Positions 51,268 through 60,580 are shown, counted from the first letter of the stretch. The stretch is DNA of 64,000 bases from Haemophilus_D parainfluenzae_AD (GCF_001679325.1 NZ_LZMX01000027.1); one strand, 5' to 3'. Translations and numbers: made by a program. The notes: generated by a model from the letters alone, not told the origin.

Positions 51268-52530
51268 ATGTTTAAAAAAAGTATGAACATCGCTGATTAC
51301 GATCCGGTTCTATGGCAAGCCATTCAGGGCGAAAATCGTCGTCAAGAAGAGCATATCGAGCTTATTGCATCTGAAAACTATGCGAGTCCACGCGTAATGG
51401 AGGCGCAAGGTTCACAGTTTACTAACAAGTATGCTGAAGGCTATCCTGGTAAACGTTACTACGGCGGTTGTGAGTACGCAGACATTGTGGAGCAGTTGGC
51501 AATTGATCGTGCGAAAGAGTTATTTGGTGCAGATTATGTGAATGTACAACCACATTCAGGTTCACAAGCGAATGCGGCAGTATATGGTGCATTAATCAAT
51601 GCTGGTGATACCATTTTAGGGATGGATTTAGCACATGGTGGTCACTTAACCCATGGGGCAAAAGTGAGCTTCTCCGGTAAAATCTATAATTCTGTACTTT
51701 ATGGTATCACTGCTGATGGTTTAATCGACTATGAAGATGTGCGTCAAAAAGCATTAGAAAACAAACCAAAAATGATCGTGGCAGGTTTCTCTGCTTATTC
51801 TCAAGTGGTAGATTGGAAAAAAATGCGTGAAATTGCTGATGAAGTGGGTGCGTATTTATTCGTTGATATGGCTCACGTTGCGGGCTTAATCGCTGCAGGT
51901 TTATATCCAAACCCATTACCATACGCACACGTTGTGACAACGACCACTCATAAAACCTTAGGTGGTCCACGTGGTGGTTTAATCCTTTCTTCTTGTGGTG
52001 ATGAAGAGATTTATAAACGCTTACAATCCTCTGTTTTTCCTGCAAACCAAGGTGGTCCATTAGTTCACATTATTGCGGCGAAAGCGGTATGTTTCAAAGA
52101 AGCATTAGAGCCAGCTTATAAAGAATACCAAGCAAATGTGATTAAAAATGCGAAAGCAATGGTAGAAGTGTTTAAACAACGCGATTATGACGTAGTTTCA
52201 AATGGCACAGAAAACCATTTATTCTTAGTCAGTTTCATCAAACAAGGCTTAACCGGTAAAGCAGCAGATGCAGCGCTAGGTAAAGCGAATATCACGGTGA
52301 ATAAAAACTCAGTACCAAATGATCCACAAAAACCATTTGTGACCTCTGGTATTCGTGTTGGTACACCAGCGGTGACTCGTCGTGGTTTTAACGAACAAGA
52401 CTGTTGTGAATTAGCTGGCTGGATGTGTGATGTATTAGATGCATTAGGCAAAGAGAACGAAGAGCAAGTGATTGCAGCAACCAAAGAAAAAGTATTGGCA
52501 ATCTGCAAACGTCTTCCAGTTTACGCATAA
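51268..52530 (+). CDS. glyA: Serine hydroxymethyltransferase
   Basis: A 420-residue PLP enzyme that interconverts serine and glycine with tetrahydrofolate, feeding one-carbon units. The PLP lysine is in VVTTTTHKTLGGPRGG (about residue 230); IELIASENYASPRVMEAQGS and YPGKRYYGGCEYAD are typical. The longer frame from 51217 is rejected because GAGGA at 51256-51260 serves the ATG at 51268. Its stop overlaps the start of the next gene by one base. Confidence 0.97.
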   Translation: MFKKSMNIADYDPVLWQAIQGENRRQEEHIELIASENYASPRVMEAQGSQFTNKYAEGYPGKRYYGGCEYADIVEQLAIDRAKELFGADYVNVQPHSGSQANAAVYGALINAGDTILGMDLAHGGHLTHGAKVSFSGKIYNSVLYGITADGLIDYEDVRQKALENKPKMIVAGFSAYSQVVDWKKMREIADEVGAYLFVDMAHVAGLIAAGLYPNPLPYAHVVTTTTHKTLGGPRGGLILSSCGDEEIYKRLQSSVFPANQGGPLVHIIAAKAVCFKEALEPAYKEYQANVIKNAKAMVEVFKQRDYDVVSNGTENHLFLVSFIKQGLTGKAADAALGKANITVNKNSVPNDPQKPFVTSGIRVGTPAVTRRGFNEQDCCELAGWMCDVLDALGKENEEQVIAATKEKVLAICKRLPVYA

Positions 52531-52802
52531 TGCTGATTCAGCTTTTATTTGTGATGTTAGCGGCGGTAAATATCGCCGCTTATTTTTTTATGTGGAAAGA
52601 TAAAGTCCGTGCGGTTCGTCACGGCTGGCGAATTTCTGAAAATACTTTTTTTCTATTAAGTCTTCTTGGTGGTTTTATTGGCGTTTATTGCGGGATGAAA
52701 CGCTTTCGCCATAAAACGAAACACTTCAGTTTTAAATTTGTTGTTATTCTCAGTGCCTTTATTTGGTTGATCTTAATGTCTTATTGGTATTTCCTTGAAT
52801 AA
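52530..52802 (+). CDS. DUF1294 family membrane protein
   Basis: A 90-residue protein with three membrane helices (about 3-19, 38-57, 68-86). The FFMWKDKVRAVRHGWRISENT loop and the LSLLGGFIGVYCGMKRFRHKTKH block are diagnostic of DUF1294. Function is unknown. Its ATG overlaps the glyA stop (TAATG), so translation is coupled to glyA. Confidence 0.88.
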   Translation: MLIQLLFVMLAAVNIAAYFFMWKDKVRAVRHGWRISENTFFLLSLLGGFIGVYCGMKRFRHKTKHFSFKFVVILSAFIWLILMSYWYFLE

Positions 52803-52830
52803 CGTTGAGAGCAGAATGACTTTCAGTAAT

Positions 52831-52861
52831 AAAAAGCCTAGAGAATATCTCTAGGCTTTTT
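52831..52861 (+). terminator. Bidirectional terminator between the DUF1294 gene and dsbB
   Basis: AAAAAGCCTAGAGA pairs with TCTCTAGGCTTTTT across a tight loop. Confidence 0.92.
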
Positions 52862-52875
52862 AGTTTGTGATTAGA

Positions 52876-53409
52876 CTATTTAAAAATAAGGCGTCGATTT
52901 CGACTTTTCTTCACTTGTGAAAGTGTAATTAATCCTAACACAATGACATAGACAACGAAAATAAATACCAACCATTGCACCATCGTGATGCCGAAAAGTG
53001 ACCATTGGCTTTCATTACAGCTACCTGTTGGATTGAACACAGCAGGTAGCCATTTATGGAATGGTAACGTTTCTGGAAAGTTTGGTATAAATTCACATTG
53101 TTTCCATGGCGCAGGGTTCATTTGTAAATCAAGGTGACGAATTGAGATTATTAATCCTTTGATTGCACTAAATAAACCTACAATAAGAGCAAGAATGCGG
53201 ATAATAAGCGAATTTGGCGCTAAGGCACCAGTAAGACCAGCGATAAATAGCCCCACAACAGCTAAACGTTCGTAAACACAAAGTACGCAAGGCTGTAAAC
53301 CCATGCCGTATTGAAAGTAAAGTGCGGTCGATTCTAAGGCAAATGCGGTAAATGCCAAAAAGATCCACGCTGAACGTTTAAGGGATAATTGCTTAAAAAA
53401 GTCGAGCAT
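52876..53409 (-). CDS. dsbB: Disulfide bond formation protein DsbB
   Basis: A 177-residue inner-membrane quinone reductase that re-oxidises DsbA. The quinone-linked pair C41-C44 is in PCVLCVYERL and the periplasmic pair C105 and C131 in PWKQCEFIP and TGSCNESQW. Four membrane helices are evident. It lies 19 bp downstream of nhaB on the same strand, an order conserved with E. coli (nhaB-dsbB). Confidence 0.95.
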   Translation of the reverse strand: MLDFFKQLSLKRSAWIFLAFTAFALESTALYFQYGMGLQPCVLCVYERLAVVGLFIAGLTGALAPNSLIIRILALIVGLFSAIKGLIISIRHLDLQMNPAPWKQCEFIPNFPETLPFHKWLPAVFNPTGSCNESQWSLFGITMVQWLVFIFVVYVIVLGLITLSQVKKSRNRRLIFK

Positions 53410-53428
53410 TCTTTCTCCTTATGTTTCA

Positions 53429-54967
53429 TTAAATTGGAAGAATTAAGCCAAGGTTTGCAAGCCAAATGGTCATTTCAGGTAGAATAAATTCGATTGCAAG
53501 GAAACCAACTAGCGTTAATACGATAGTGTAAGGCAATGCCATGTAGACCATTCTACCATAAGAAAGTTTAATTAACGGTGCAAGCGATGATGTTAATAAG
53601 AACAAGAATGCTGCTTGACCGTTTGGTGTAGCGACAGAAGGTAAGTTTGTACCTGTATTGATTGCTACTGCAAGTAATTCAAATTGGTGCGGTGTAATTG
53701 CGCCTGTCGCAAGGGCATGTTTCGCTTCATTGATATAAACTGTTGCTACGAATACGTTATCAGAAATCGCAGACAGTAAACCGTTGAAACAGTAGAATAA
53801 TGCTAACTGTGTTTTCTCTTCAGAACTTAATACAAAGTGAATAATTGGCGCAAAGAGTTTTTGATCGATAATCACTGCAACGACAGAGAAAAACACCACT
53901 AATAGTGCAGTGAAAGGTAAACTTTCTTGGAATGCTTTACCAATAGCATGTTCATCAGTTACACCAGTAAAGGTTGTCGCAAGAATGATCACGCTTAAAC
54001 CAATCAAGCCTACGGCCGCTAAGTGGAAAGCTAAACCTAAGATCAACCAAACCGCGATAACCGCTTGGACAGAAAGACGAATCTTATCTTGTTTAGACAT
54101 TTTTTGTGCGTTTTCACGATCTAAATCCGCTAAGACTTGCCATACTTCTTCTGGTAGTTTTTCACCATAACCGAATAATTTAAATTTTTCGACTAAAATA
54201 CAAGTGAGTAATCCACAGATAAATACAGGGACTGTCACAGGTGCCATACGGAAGAAAAATTCAATGAAATTCCATTTAGCTTGTTCTGCAATGATTAAGT
54301 TTTGAGGTTCCCCCACCATGGTCATGACACCACCGAGTGCGGTACCGACACCAGCATGCATCATTAAGCTACGTAAGAAAGAGCGGAATTTTTCGAGAGT
54401 TTCGTGATTTTTTATTTTGTTATCATCGGAAATATCAACCGCATCTTGTAGATTTTTCCCTGATGCCACTTTGTGATAAACCCCATAGAAACCCATGGCA
54501 ACACTGATGATGACCGCCACAACAGTTAGTGCATCTAAGAAAGCTGAAAGAAATGCAGCACTAAAACAGAATGCTAAAGAGAGAACGATTTTAGAACGAA
54601 TACGCACTAATAATTTGGTGAAAACATAAAGCAAAAGTTGCTTCATAAAATAAATACCGGCCACCATGAAGATTAAAAGTAAAAGCACTTCAAAGTTTGC
54701 CACGATCTCCGCTTTAACGTGTTCAGCATTTGTCATGCCAATAGCAATGGCTTCAAATGCTAATAAACCACCCGGTTGAAGAGGGTAGCATTTTAATGCC
54801 ATGGCTAGCGTGAAAATAAACTCGGCAACGAGTAGCCAACCTGCAAGAAATGGACTAACAAAAAAGAATAAAATCGGGTTAATTACCAGGAAGGCAATAA
54901 TAGTTAATTTATACCAATCTGGACTTGCGCCCAGAAAGTTTTTCATAAATGCTTGTGTGTAAGTCAT
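53429..54967 (-). CDS. nhaB: Na+/H+ antiporter NhaB
   Basis: A 512-residue inner-membrane protein that extrudes sodium in exchange for protons. It has about twelve membrane helices; family blocks include AFLSAFLDALTVVAVIISVAMGFYGVYHKVASG and GTALGGVMTMVGEPQNLIIAEQAKW, and NTGTNLPSVATPNGQAAFLF near the C-terminus. Divergent from fadR, with which it shares the upstream spacer, as in E. coli. Confidence 0.95.
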   Translation of the reverse strand: MTYTQAFMKNFLGASPDWYKLTIIAFLVINPILFFFVSPFLAGWLLVAEFIFTLAMALKCYPLQPGGLLAFEAIAIGMTNAEHVKAEIVANFEVLLLLIFMVAGIYFMKQLLLYVFTKLLVRIRSKIVLSLAFCFSAAFLSAFLDALTVVAVIISVAMGFYGVYHKVASGKNLQDAVDISDDNKIKNHETLEKFRSFLRSLMMHAGVGTALGGVMTMVGEPQNLIIAEQAKWNFIEFFFRMAPVTVPVFICGLLTCILVEKFKLFGYGEKLPEEVWQVLADLDRENAQKMSKQDKIRLSVQAVIAVWLILGLAFHLAAVGLIGLSVIILATTFTGVTDEHAIGKAFQESLPFTALLVVFFSVVAVIIDQKLFAPIIHFVLSSEEKTQLALFYCFNGLLSAISDNVFVATVYINEAKHALATGAITPHQFELLAVAINTGTNLPSVATPNGQAAFLFLLTSSLAPLIKLSYGRMVYMALPYTIVLTLVGFLAIEFILPEMTIWLANLGLILPI

Positions 54968-55101
54968 ATCGAACTCCGTTTTTTTATAGTCTTAACATTG
55001 TAATATATACAGCTTTAAAGGATAATAGACCAGTTAAAGATTTATTGAATAAATCACATTTTTTTGATCTTTTTAAGCTTTTTTATATTTATTTTATATT
55101 T

Positions 55102-55830
55102 ATGCAAACAGATAATACCCTTTTACGGGCTCAAAGCCCAGCCGCACTTGCCGAAGAATATATTGTTAGAAGCATTTGGGATGATGTATTTCCCGCGGGT
55201 ACCAATCTTCCTTCTGAACGTGATTTAGCTGATAAAATCGGTGTGACACGCACCACATTACGTGAAGTATTACAGCGTTTAGCACGAGATGGATGGCTTA
55301 CCATTCAACACGGCAAGCCGACCAAAGTCAATGATATTTGGGATACAGCCGGCCCAAGCATTATTGAAACCTTAATTACCTTAGATCGTCAGAGTGCGCC
55401 ATTAATCATTGAAAATATGCTTTCGTTGCGTAGTCGTATGTCTGAATCTTATATTTATGAAGCTGTCAAAAATTCACCTAAAGCCTCGGTTGCTTTGTTT
55501 AAAGGGCTAGATTCATTAGAAAACACCGCTGAAAGTTACATGGAATTCGATTATGCCTTATTCCGCCAATTTACAGTCATGGCGAATAAACCCTTCTATC
55601 GTTTGATTTTTAATAGTTTACGTGGGGTTTATCATAAAATTGGCTTATTGTTTTTCAGCGAAGAAAAACATCGCCAAGTCACGCATGATTTCTATGTTGA
55701 ATTGCGCGATATTTGTGAAAGTGGCCAATCCGATTTAGTGGTAGGCTGTATTCGCAAACATAAGCAAGTGACTTCCGCTTACTGGCGAACCATTTTAGAA
55801 AGTTTGCCAAAAGATTTAGAAACAGAATAA
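55102..55830 (+). CDS. fadR: Fatty acid metabolism regulator FadR
   Basis: A 242-residue GntR-family repressor/activator that responds to long-chain acyl-CoA. The winged helix (FPAGTNLPSERDLADKIGVTRTTLREVLQRLARDGWLTIQHGKPTKV) spans about 30-75, and the all-helical ligand domain follows. The open frame begins inside nhaB at 54949; the ATG at 55102 matches the family N-terminus, though its ribosome-binding site is weak and the leader very AT-rich. Confidence 0.94.
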   Translation: MQTDNTLLRAQSPAALAEEYIVRSIWDDVFPAGTNLPSERDLADKIGVTRTTLREVLQRLARDGWLTIQHGKPTKVNDIWDTAGPSIIETLITLDRQSAPLIIENMLSLRSRMSESYIYEAVKNSPKASVALFKGLDSLENTAESYMEFDYALFRQFTVMANKPFYRLIFNSLRGVYHKIGLLFFSEEKHRQVTHDFYVELRDICESGQSDLVVGCIRKHKQVTSAYWRTILESLPKDLETE

Positions 55831-55834
55831 TATG

Positions 55835-55866
55835 AAAAGTGCGGTTGAAAATGACCGCACTTTTTC
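55835..55866 (+). terminator. Paired uptake signals between fadR and rsmE
   Basis: AAAAGTGCGGT (55835-55845) pairs with ACCGCACTTTT (55854-55864) just after the fadR stop. The frame extension of rsmE through this hairpin (KSAVENDRTF) is spurious. Confidence 0.85.
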
Positions 55867-55888
55867 CTTATATCAAAGACTCAATATT

Positions 55889-56623
55889 ATGCGTATTCCA
55901 AGAATTTATCACCCAGAATCTCTTAAAAATCAATCTACTTGTCAACTTTCAGAAGATGCGGCTAATCACGTAGGACGTGTACTTCGAATGACTGAAAGTG
56001 AGCAAATTGAATTATTTGATGGAAGTAATCATATTTATCCAGCCAAAATTATTGAAGTGAGCAAAAAAGCCGTTAAAGTGGAAATTCTAGGCTGTGAATT
56101 GAGTGATAAAGAGTCGAATTTATCGATTCACTTAGGGCAGGTTATTTCCCGTGGTGATCGAATGGAATTTACAATCCAAAAATCTGTGGAATTGGGCGTG
56201 AACGTGATTACACCATTGTGGTCAGAACGCTGTGGCGTGAAGCTAGACGGCGAACGCATGGATAAGAAAATTCAACAATGGCAAAAAATTGCTATTGCCG
56301 CTTGTGAACAATGTGGCCGTAACGTTGTACCAGAAATTCGCCCATTAATGAAATTACAAGATTGGTGTGCAGAAAATGATGGTACGTTGAAATTGAATTT
56401 ACATCCAAGAGCCCAATATTCTATTAAAACCTTGCCTTCCATTCCCAAAGAAGGGGTTCGTTTGCTTATTGGTTCAGAAGGTGGTTTATCACCTCAAGAA
56501 ATCGTTCAAACTGAACAACAAGGATTTACTGAAATTTTATTAGGAAAGCGTGTGTTACGCACAGAAACGGCTTCTTTAGCAGCTATTAGCGCGTTACAAA
56601 TTTGTTTTGGAGATTTGGGATAA
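55889..56623 (+). CDS. rsmE: 16S rRNA (uracil-1498-N3) methyltransferase
   Basis: A 244-residue SPOUT-family enzyme that methylates U1498 of 16S rRNA. It has MRIPRIYHP at the start, the PUA-like N-terminal part (ANHVGRVLRM), KSVELGVNVITPLWSERCGVK and the knot motifs LLIGSEGGLSPQE and LGKRVLRTETA. The ATG at 55889 follows the paired-uptake hairpin. Its stop overlaps the algH start as TAATG, so the two are coupled. Confidence 0.95.
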   Translation: MRIPRIYHPESLKNQSTCQLSEDAANHVGRVLRMTESEQIELFDGSNHIYPAKIIEVSKKAVKVEILGCELSDKESNLSIHLGQVISRGDRMEFTIQKSVELGVNVITPLWSERCGVKLDGERMDKKIQQWQKIAIAACEQCGRNVVPEIRPLMKLQDWCAENDGTLKLNLHPRAQYSIKTLPSIPKEGVRLLIGSEGGLSPQEIVQTEQQGFTEILLGKRVLRTETASLAAISALQICFGDLG

Positions 56624-57183
56624 TGATGGATTTACAAGGGCAATTTTTAATTGCGATGCCACAGTTGGAGGATTATTTCCAAAATACCGTGGTGTATATG
56701 TGCGAGCATAATGAGCAAGGTTCGATGGGCTTAGTGATTAATCAACCCACTGATTTAAGCATTGCAGAGCTATATTCAAAAATGAATTTTATGATGAAAA
56801 ATGACCGCACTTTTAGCAATGAACTTGTACTTGCGGGTGGTCCAGTACATTCTGAGCGTGGTTTTATTTTGCATAAGAAAACCGCGAAAGAATTTGAGCA
56901 TAGTTATAAAATTACTGATGATATGTATCTCACCACGTCAGCAGATATTGTGGAAACCTTTGGTTCAGCGGATGCGCCTGAGAAATATCTTGTTGCACTC
57001 GGTTGTGCCAGTTGGACAGCAGGGCAGCTTGAACAAGAGATTGCAGATAATGCGTGGTTAGTGGCACCGGCTTCAGACACCATTTTGTTTGAAACGATTT
57101 ATGAAGATCGTTATCCTGCCGCGAATCAATTATTAGGGATTCATCCTCATAATTTTGTCTTTTCACAAGTGGGGCATAGTTAA
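56623..57183 (+). CDS. AlgH/YqgE (UPF0301) family protein
   Basis: A protein of about 187 residues of the DUF179 family. Family blocks: GQFLIAMPQLEDYFQNTVVYMCEHNEQGSMGLVINQP, LAGGPVHSERGFILH and the late AANQLLGIHPHNF. The function is unclear; it is commonly linked with ruvX. It starts with ATG at 56623 (overlapping the rsmE stop) or at 56626. An internal uptake signal encodes NDRTF. Its stop overlaps the next start. Confidence 0.92.
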   Translation: MMDLQGQFLIAMPQLEDYFQNTVVYMCEHNEQGSMGLVINQPTDLSIAELYSKMNFMMKNDRTFSNELVLAGGPVHSERGFILHKKTAKEFEHSYKITDDMYLTTSADIVETFGSADAPEKYLVALGCASWTAGQLEQEIADNAWLVAPASDTILFETIYEDRYPAANQLLGIHPHNFVFSQVGHS

Positions 57184-57602
57184 TGGGCATCACGGCAATC
57201 GCGTTTGATTTTGGCACAAAAAGCATTGGTTGTGCGGTCGGGCAAAGTATCACAGGTACGGCACAAGCCTTACCTGCATTTAAAGCGCAAGATGGGATTC
57301 CAAACTGGGATGCTATTGAAAAATGTTTAAAGGATTGGAAGCCTGATGTTATTGTGGTGGGATTGCCTTTAAATATGGATGGTACCGAGCAAGATTTAAC
57401 ACTTCGTGCGAAAAAATTTGCCAATCGCTTAAATGGTCGTTTCGGTATTAAAGTAGAACTGCAAGATGAGCGCTTAACGACGGTTTCTGCTAGAGATGAA
57501 ATTTTCCAGCGTGGCGGTTATCGCGCCCTCAATAAAGGCAAAGTCGATGGAATTTCTGCTTGTCTGATTTTAGAAAGTTGGTTCGAAAGTTATTCAGAAT
57601 AA
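57183..57602 (+). CDS. ruvX: RuvX/YqgF Holliday-junction resolvase-like nuclease
   Basis: A 139-residue RNase-H-fold protein of the YqgF family, proposed to process pre-16S rRNA 5' ends and/or Holliday junctions. The catalytic acid of strand 1 is in AIAFDFGTKSIGCAVG, the second block is DVIVVGLPLNMDGTEQ and the third LQDERLTT. Coupled to the upstream gene by a TAATG overlap; last gene of rsmE-algH-ruvX. Confidence 0.94.
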   Translation: MGITAIAFDFGTKSIGCAVGQSITGTAQALPAFKAQDGIPNWDAIEKCLKDWKPDVIVVGLPLNMDGTEQDLTLRAKKFANRLNGRFGIKVELQDERLTTVSARDEIFQRGGYRALNKGKVDGISACLILESWFESYSE

Positions 57603-57612
57603 GCCAAAAATA

Positions 57613-57640
57613 AACCGCACTTTAATGTGCGGTTTGTTGT
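57613..57640 (+). terminator. Terminator between convergent ruvX and pgeF
   Basis: AAACCGCAC (57613-57621) pairs with GTGCGGTTT (57628-57636); the left arm is an uptake signal. Confidence 0.82.
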
Positions 57641-57650
57641 ATTTATGAGT

Positions 57651-58388
57651 TTATTTTTTTATCCAAATCAGACTTGCCATTCGACCTGTTTTGCTATCTC
57701 GACGATAGGAAAAGAAGCTCTCTTTTTCTGTGAATGTGCAGTGTTCTCCACCGTAAATTTGGGTAATCCCTAATTTATTGAGGCGTTGTGTAGCAATTTG
57801 ATAAAGATTACAGAGGTATTTTCCTGCTTCATTCGGATCTGGTCGAAAAGCTGTTTCTGCAATTGGGTCAAAAGCCATAAATTGCTCAATCACTTCTTTT
57901 CCTACTTGGAACGCATTGGGGCCGATAGCAGGTCCAAACCACGCGATAATCTCTTCGGGGGCAGATTGGAAACATTTCACCGTTTCTTCTAAAACACCAT
58001 CACAGAGTCCGCGCCAGCCTGCATGTGCTGCAGCCACTTCAGTGCCTAGTTTATTGGTGAATAAAACTGGCAAGCAATCAGCCGTCATCACCAAACAGAC
58101 TTGGTTAGGTTGATTGGTGTAAACTGCATCAGCTTCAAAATTATTTCCCTCATAAGGTACTGTAATCACACGAGTGCTGTGCGTTTGAGTTAAAAACAAC
58201 GGGAAATGTGGCAGATTAAATTTTTCAACCAATAAAGTGCGGTTAGTTTTGACCGCACTTTTATCATCTTCGACATGATCGCCTAAATTGAAACTCTCGA
58301 AAGGCGGCAGGCTTACGCCCCCTTCTCTTGTGGTCGTAAAAGCTTGGATGTGTGGTGGAACAGTCCAGTTTGGAACAATGCTTTTCAT
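57651..58388 (-). CDS. pgeF: PgeF/YfiH laccase-domain (multicopper-polyphenol-oxidase family) protein
   Basis: A 245-residue protein of the DUF152 family, implicated in editing aberrant peptidoglycan precursors and in purine nucleoside chemistry. The metal/active-site residues are in QTHSTRV (His), LVMTADCLPVLF (Cys) and AAAHAGWRGLCDGV (His). Two inverted uptake signals near 58227-58262 lie inside the coding region, encoding KSAVKTNRTLL. It starts one base after the rluD stop on the same strand, a neighbour pair also seen in E. coli (rluD-yfiH). Confidence 0.93.
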   Translation of the reverse strand: MKSIVPNWTVPPHIQAFTTTREGGVSLPPFESFNLGDHVEDDKSAVKTNRTLLVEKFNLPHFPLFLTQTHSTRVITVPYEGNNFEADAVYTNQPNQVCLVMTADCLPVLFTNKLGTEVAAAHAGWRGLCDGVLEETVKCFQSAPEEIIAWFGPAIGPNAFQVGKEVIEQFMAFDPIAETAFRPDPNEAGKYLCNLYQIATQRLNKLGITQIYGGEHCTFTEKESFFSYRRDSKTGRMASLIWIKK

Positions 58389-58389
58389 C

Positions 58390-59364
58390 TTAATAATCCA
58401 ACTCGTCTTTGTGTTCGAGGTAATCCGCTTTTAAGGCATGAAGTAATTCGACAAAGTCATCCGGTAATGGGGCATACCATTCCATCATTTCTCCCGTAAT
58501 CGGGTGAGCTAAACGCAACATAACCGCATGTAAGGCTTGACGTTTAAAATTACGCAGCACTTCAGTAAAGGCTTTGCTTGCATTTTTAGGTGGACGAGGA
58601 CGACCACCGTAAGTTTGATCACCTAATAATGGATGTGCGATATGCGCCATGTGCACACGAATTTGGTGAGTACGACCGGTTTCTAAACGTAAGCGTAAGC
58701 GGGTGTAATTACGGAAGTTTTCCATAATGCGGTAGTGCGTCACAGCCGGTTTACCCATTGGGTGAACCGCCATCAATGTGCGTTTTGTCGCATGACGAGC
58801 CATTGGCTGATCTACGGTTCCACCTTTAGTCATAATGCCACTTGCGACGGCTTCGTATTCACGAGTGATCTTACGTTTTTGTAAGTCTCGTACGAGTTTC
58901 GTTTGTGCGGGGATCGTCTTAGCAACAACCATGAGACCCGTTGTGTCTTTATCTAAACGATGCACAATTCCTGCGCGCGGTACTTCGGCAATAGGTGGAT
59001 AGTGATAGAGTAGCGCGTTAAGTACCGTGCCATTTGGATTGCCCGCACCAGGGTGGACGACGAGATCTTTAGGTTTATTAATCACGATAATATCGTCATC
59101 TTCATAAACGATATTGAGCGGAATATTTTGTGGCTCAAAACGGTTTTCATCTTCCACTTCTACCGAAATCTCAATTTGCTCTCCGCCATAAACTTTTGCA
59201 CGTGGAATATCGGCAATTTCACCGTTCATTTTTACCTGTTTTGCTTCAATCCAGGCTTTTAAACGCGAACGGGAATATTCTGGGAACAACTCTGCGAGGG
59301 TTTGGTCTAAACGCTGTCCCATTTGTTCGGGCTGAATTTCAGCCATTAAGGTCATTTGTGGCAT
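58390..59364 (-). CDS. rluD: 23S rRNA pseudouridine synthase RluD
   Basis: A 324-residue enzyme that makes pseudouridines 1911, 1915 and 1917 in helix 69 of 23S rRNA. An S4-like RNA-binding domain (about 15-70, RLDQTLAELFPEYSRSRLKAWIEA) precedes the catalytic domain with HRLDKDTTGLMV (D138 catalytic). Divergent from bamD, with pgeF downstream, as in E. coli. Confidence 0.95.
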   Translation of the reverse strand: MPQMTLMAEIQPEQMGQRLDQTLAELFPEYSRSRLKAWIEAKQVKMNGEIADIPRAKVYGGEQIEISVEVEDENRFEPQNIPLNIVYEDDDIIVINKPKDLVVHPGAGNPNGTVLNALLYHYPPIAEVPRAGIVHRLDKDTTGLMVVAKTIPAQTKLVRDLQKRKITREYEAVASGIMTKGGTVDQPMARHATKRTLMAVHPMGKPAVTHYRIMENFRNYTRLRLRLETGRTHQIRVHMAHIAHPLLGDQTYGGRPRPPKNASKAFTEVLRNFKRQALHAVMLRLAHPITGEMMEWYAPLPDDFVELLHALKADYLEHKDELDY

Positions 59365-59473
59365 AAAAAATCCATCTAAAAATTTAAAAAGTTGGCTTAT
59401 TGTGTAATGTTCTATACAATATTCGTTAATTGTAACTTATTTATTGATTTTCGTAAAAATTAAGGAAAAAAGA

Positions 59474-60265
59474 ATGCGTAAAATAAAATCTCTTGCACTT
59501 ATTGCATTGACCTCATTCGCGATTGCAGCTTGTAGCAGTGGTAATAAAGAAGTTGAACAAGCTTCTGTTGATGATCTTTATGCAAAAGGGGCTGCAGCAT
59601 TGCAAGAAGGAAGCTATTCTGACTCGATTCGTTATTTAAAAGCAGCAACAGAGCGTTTCCCTGGTAGTACTTACCAAGAGCAAGCAATGCTTGATTTAAT
59701 TTATGCAAACTATAAAACGCAAGATTACACCGCAACGTTGGTAACTGTAGATAACTACTTACACCAATTCCCACAAAGTCCAAACCGTGACTATGCAGTG
59801 TATATGGCGGGTTTAACTAACTTGGCAACGGCTGATAACATGATTCAAGATTTCTTTGGTATCGATCGTGCAACGCGTGAAACAACTTCAATGAAAACAG
59901 CGTTTTCAAACTTCCAAAGCTTAGTGCGTGCGTTCCCAAATAGCCCATATTCACAAGATGCAGTAGCACGTATGGCATACATCAAAGATTCATTAGCTCG
60001 TCATGAATTAGAAATTGCAAAATTCTATGCAAAACGTGATGCATGGGTAGCGGTAGCAAACCGTGTAGTGGGTATGTTACAACAATATCCAGATGCTAAA
60101 GCGACTTACGAAGGCTTATTCTTAATGAAAGAAGCCTATGAAAAAATGGGTTTACAACAATTAGCAAGTCAAACTCAACAAGTCATCGATGCGAATAAAG
60201 ATAAACAATTTGCGGACGTGAAAAAACCGGAAGAGTCTGATTTAATTCAACCGGTTAAAAAATAA
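59474..60265 (+). CDS. bamD: Outer membrane assembly factor BamD
   Basis: A 263-residue lipoprotein of the BAM complex that folds beta-barrel proteins into the outer membrane. The signal peptide ends with lipobox IAAC (Cys20), and the mature part has TPR repeats (DDLYAKGAAALQEGSYSDSIRYLKAATERFPGSTYQEQA; AMLDLIYANYKTQDYTATL). AAGGAAAA precedes the ATG at 59474; the extension to 59444 is rejected. Confidence 0.95.
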   Translation: MRKIKSLALIALTSFAIAACSSGNKEVEQASVDDLYAKGAAALQEGSYSDSIRYLKAATERFPGSTYQEQAMLDLIYANYKTQDYTATLVTVDNYLHQFPQSPNRDYAVYMAGLTNLATADNMIQDFFGIDRATRETTSMKTAFSNFQSLVRAFPNSPYSQDAVARMAYIKDSLARHELEIAKFYAKRDAWVAVANRVVGMLQQYPDAKATYEGLFLMKEAYEKMGLQQLASQTQQVIDANKDKQFADVKKPEESDLIQPVKK

Positions 60266-60357
60266 TCCCGTCCCTTGTGGGACGTGCTTAAATAAGCAAA
60301 ATTATTCAAATAAAGGCTAGTCAAACCAATCAAATTGAGCTAGTATAAATTTAAAAG

Positions 60358-60556
60358 ATTTCCTGGGGTGTTCGTGGATGGGTTATGTCCCTGAGCCGAT
60401 ACTTAGAACTTTATAAATCGGTTTCCCGCCATTGGTGTGTAGGCTTGACCTTTGACTTTGTCATTGGACTAAAGAAACCTAAAAATGGCCTTACCGGTTT
60501 CCTTGGACCGTCGGGTTCAAGGACTACTACTCGTAGCGGCACTCTGGGACCTTTCT
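60358..60556 (+). ncRNA. ssrS: 6S RNA
   Basis: A regulatory RNA that mimics an open promoter and binds sigma-70 RNA polymerase. Conserved 6S blocks are visible: CCCTGAGCCGATA near 60389-60401 and GGGTTCAAGGACTACTAC near 60513-60530, with the closing stem CCTGGGGTG (60362-60370) pairing CACTCTGGG (60540-60548). TATAAA at 60344-60349 is a likely -10. It sits directly upstream of ygfA, the conserved order. Confidence 0.93.
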
Positions 60557-60580
60557 CTTAAATCCATTCTTTCCAATCGA

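Noticed and set aside
55832..55888. Upstream start for rsmE
   Set aside because: It would translate a terminator made of paired uptake signals; the ATG at 55889 fits the family.
60485..60580. N-terminal extension of ygfA
   Set aside because: It lies in the 6S RNA; family homology begins at the ATG at 60581.
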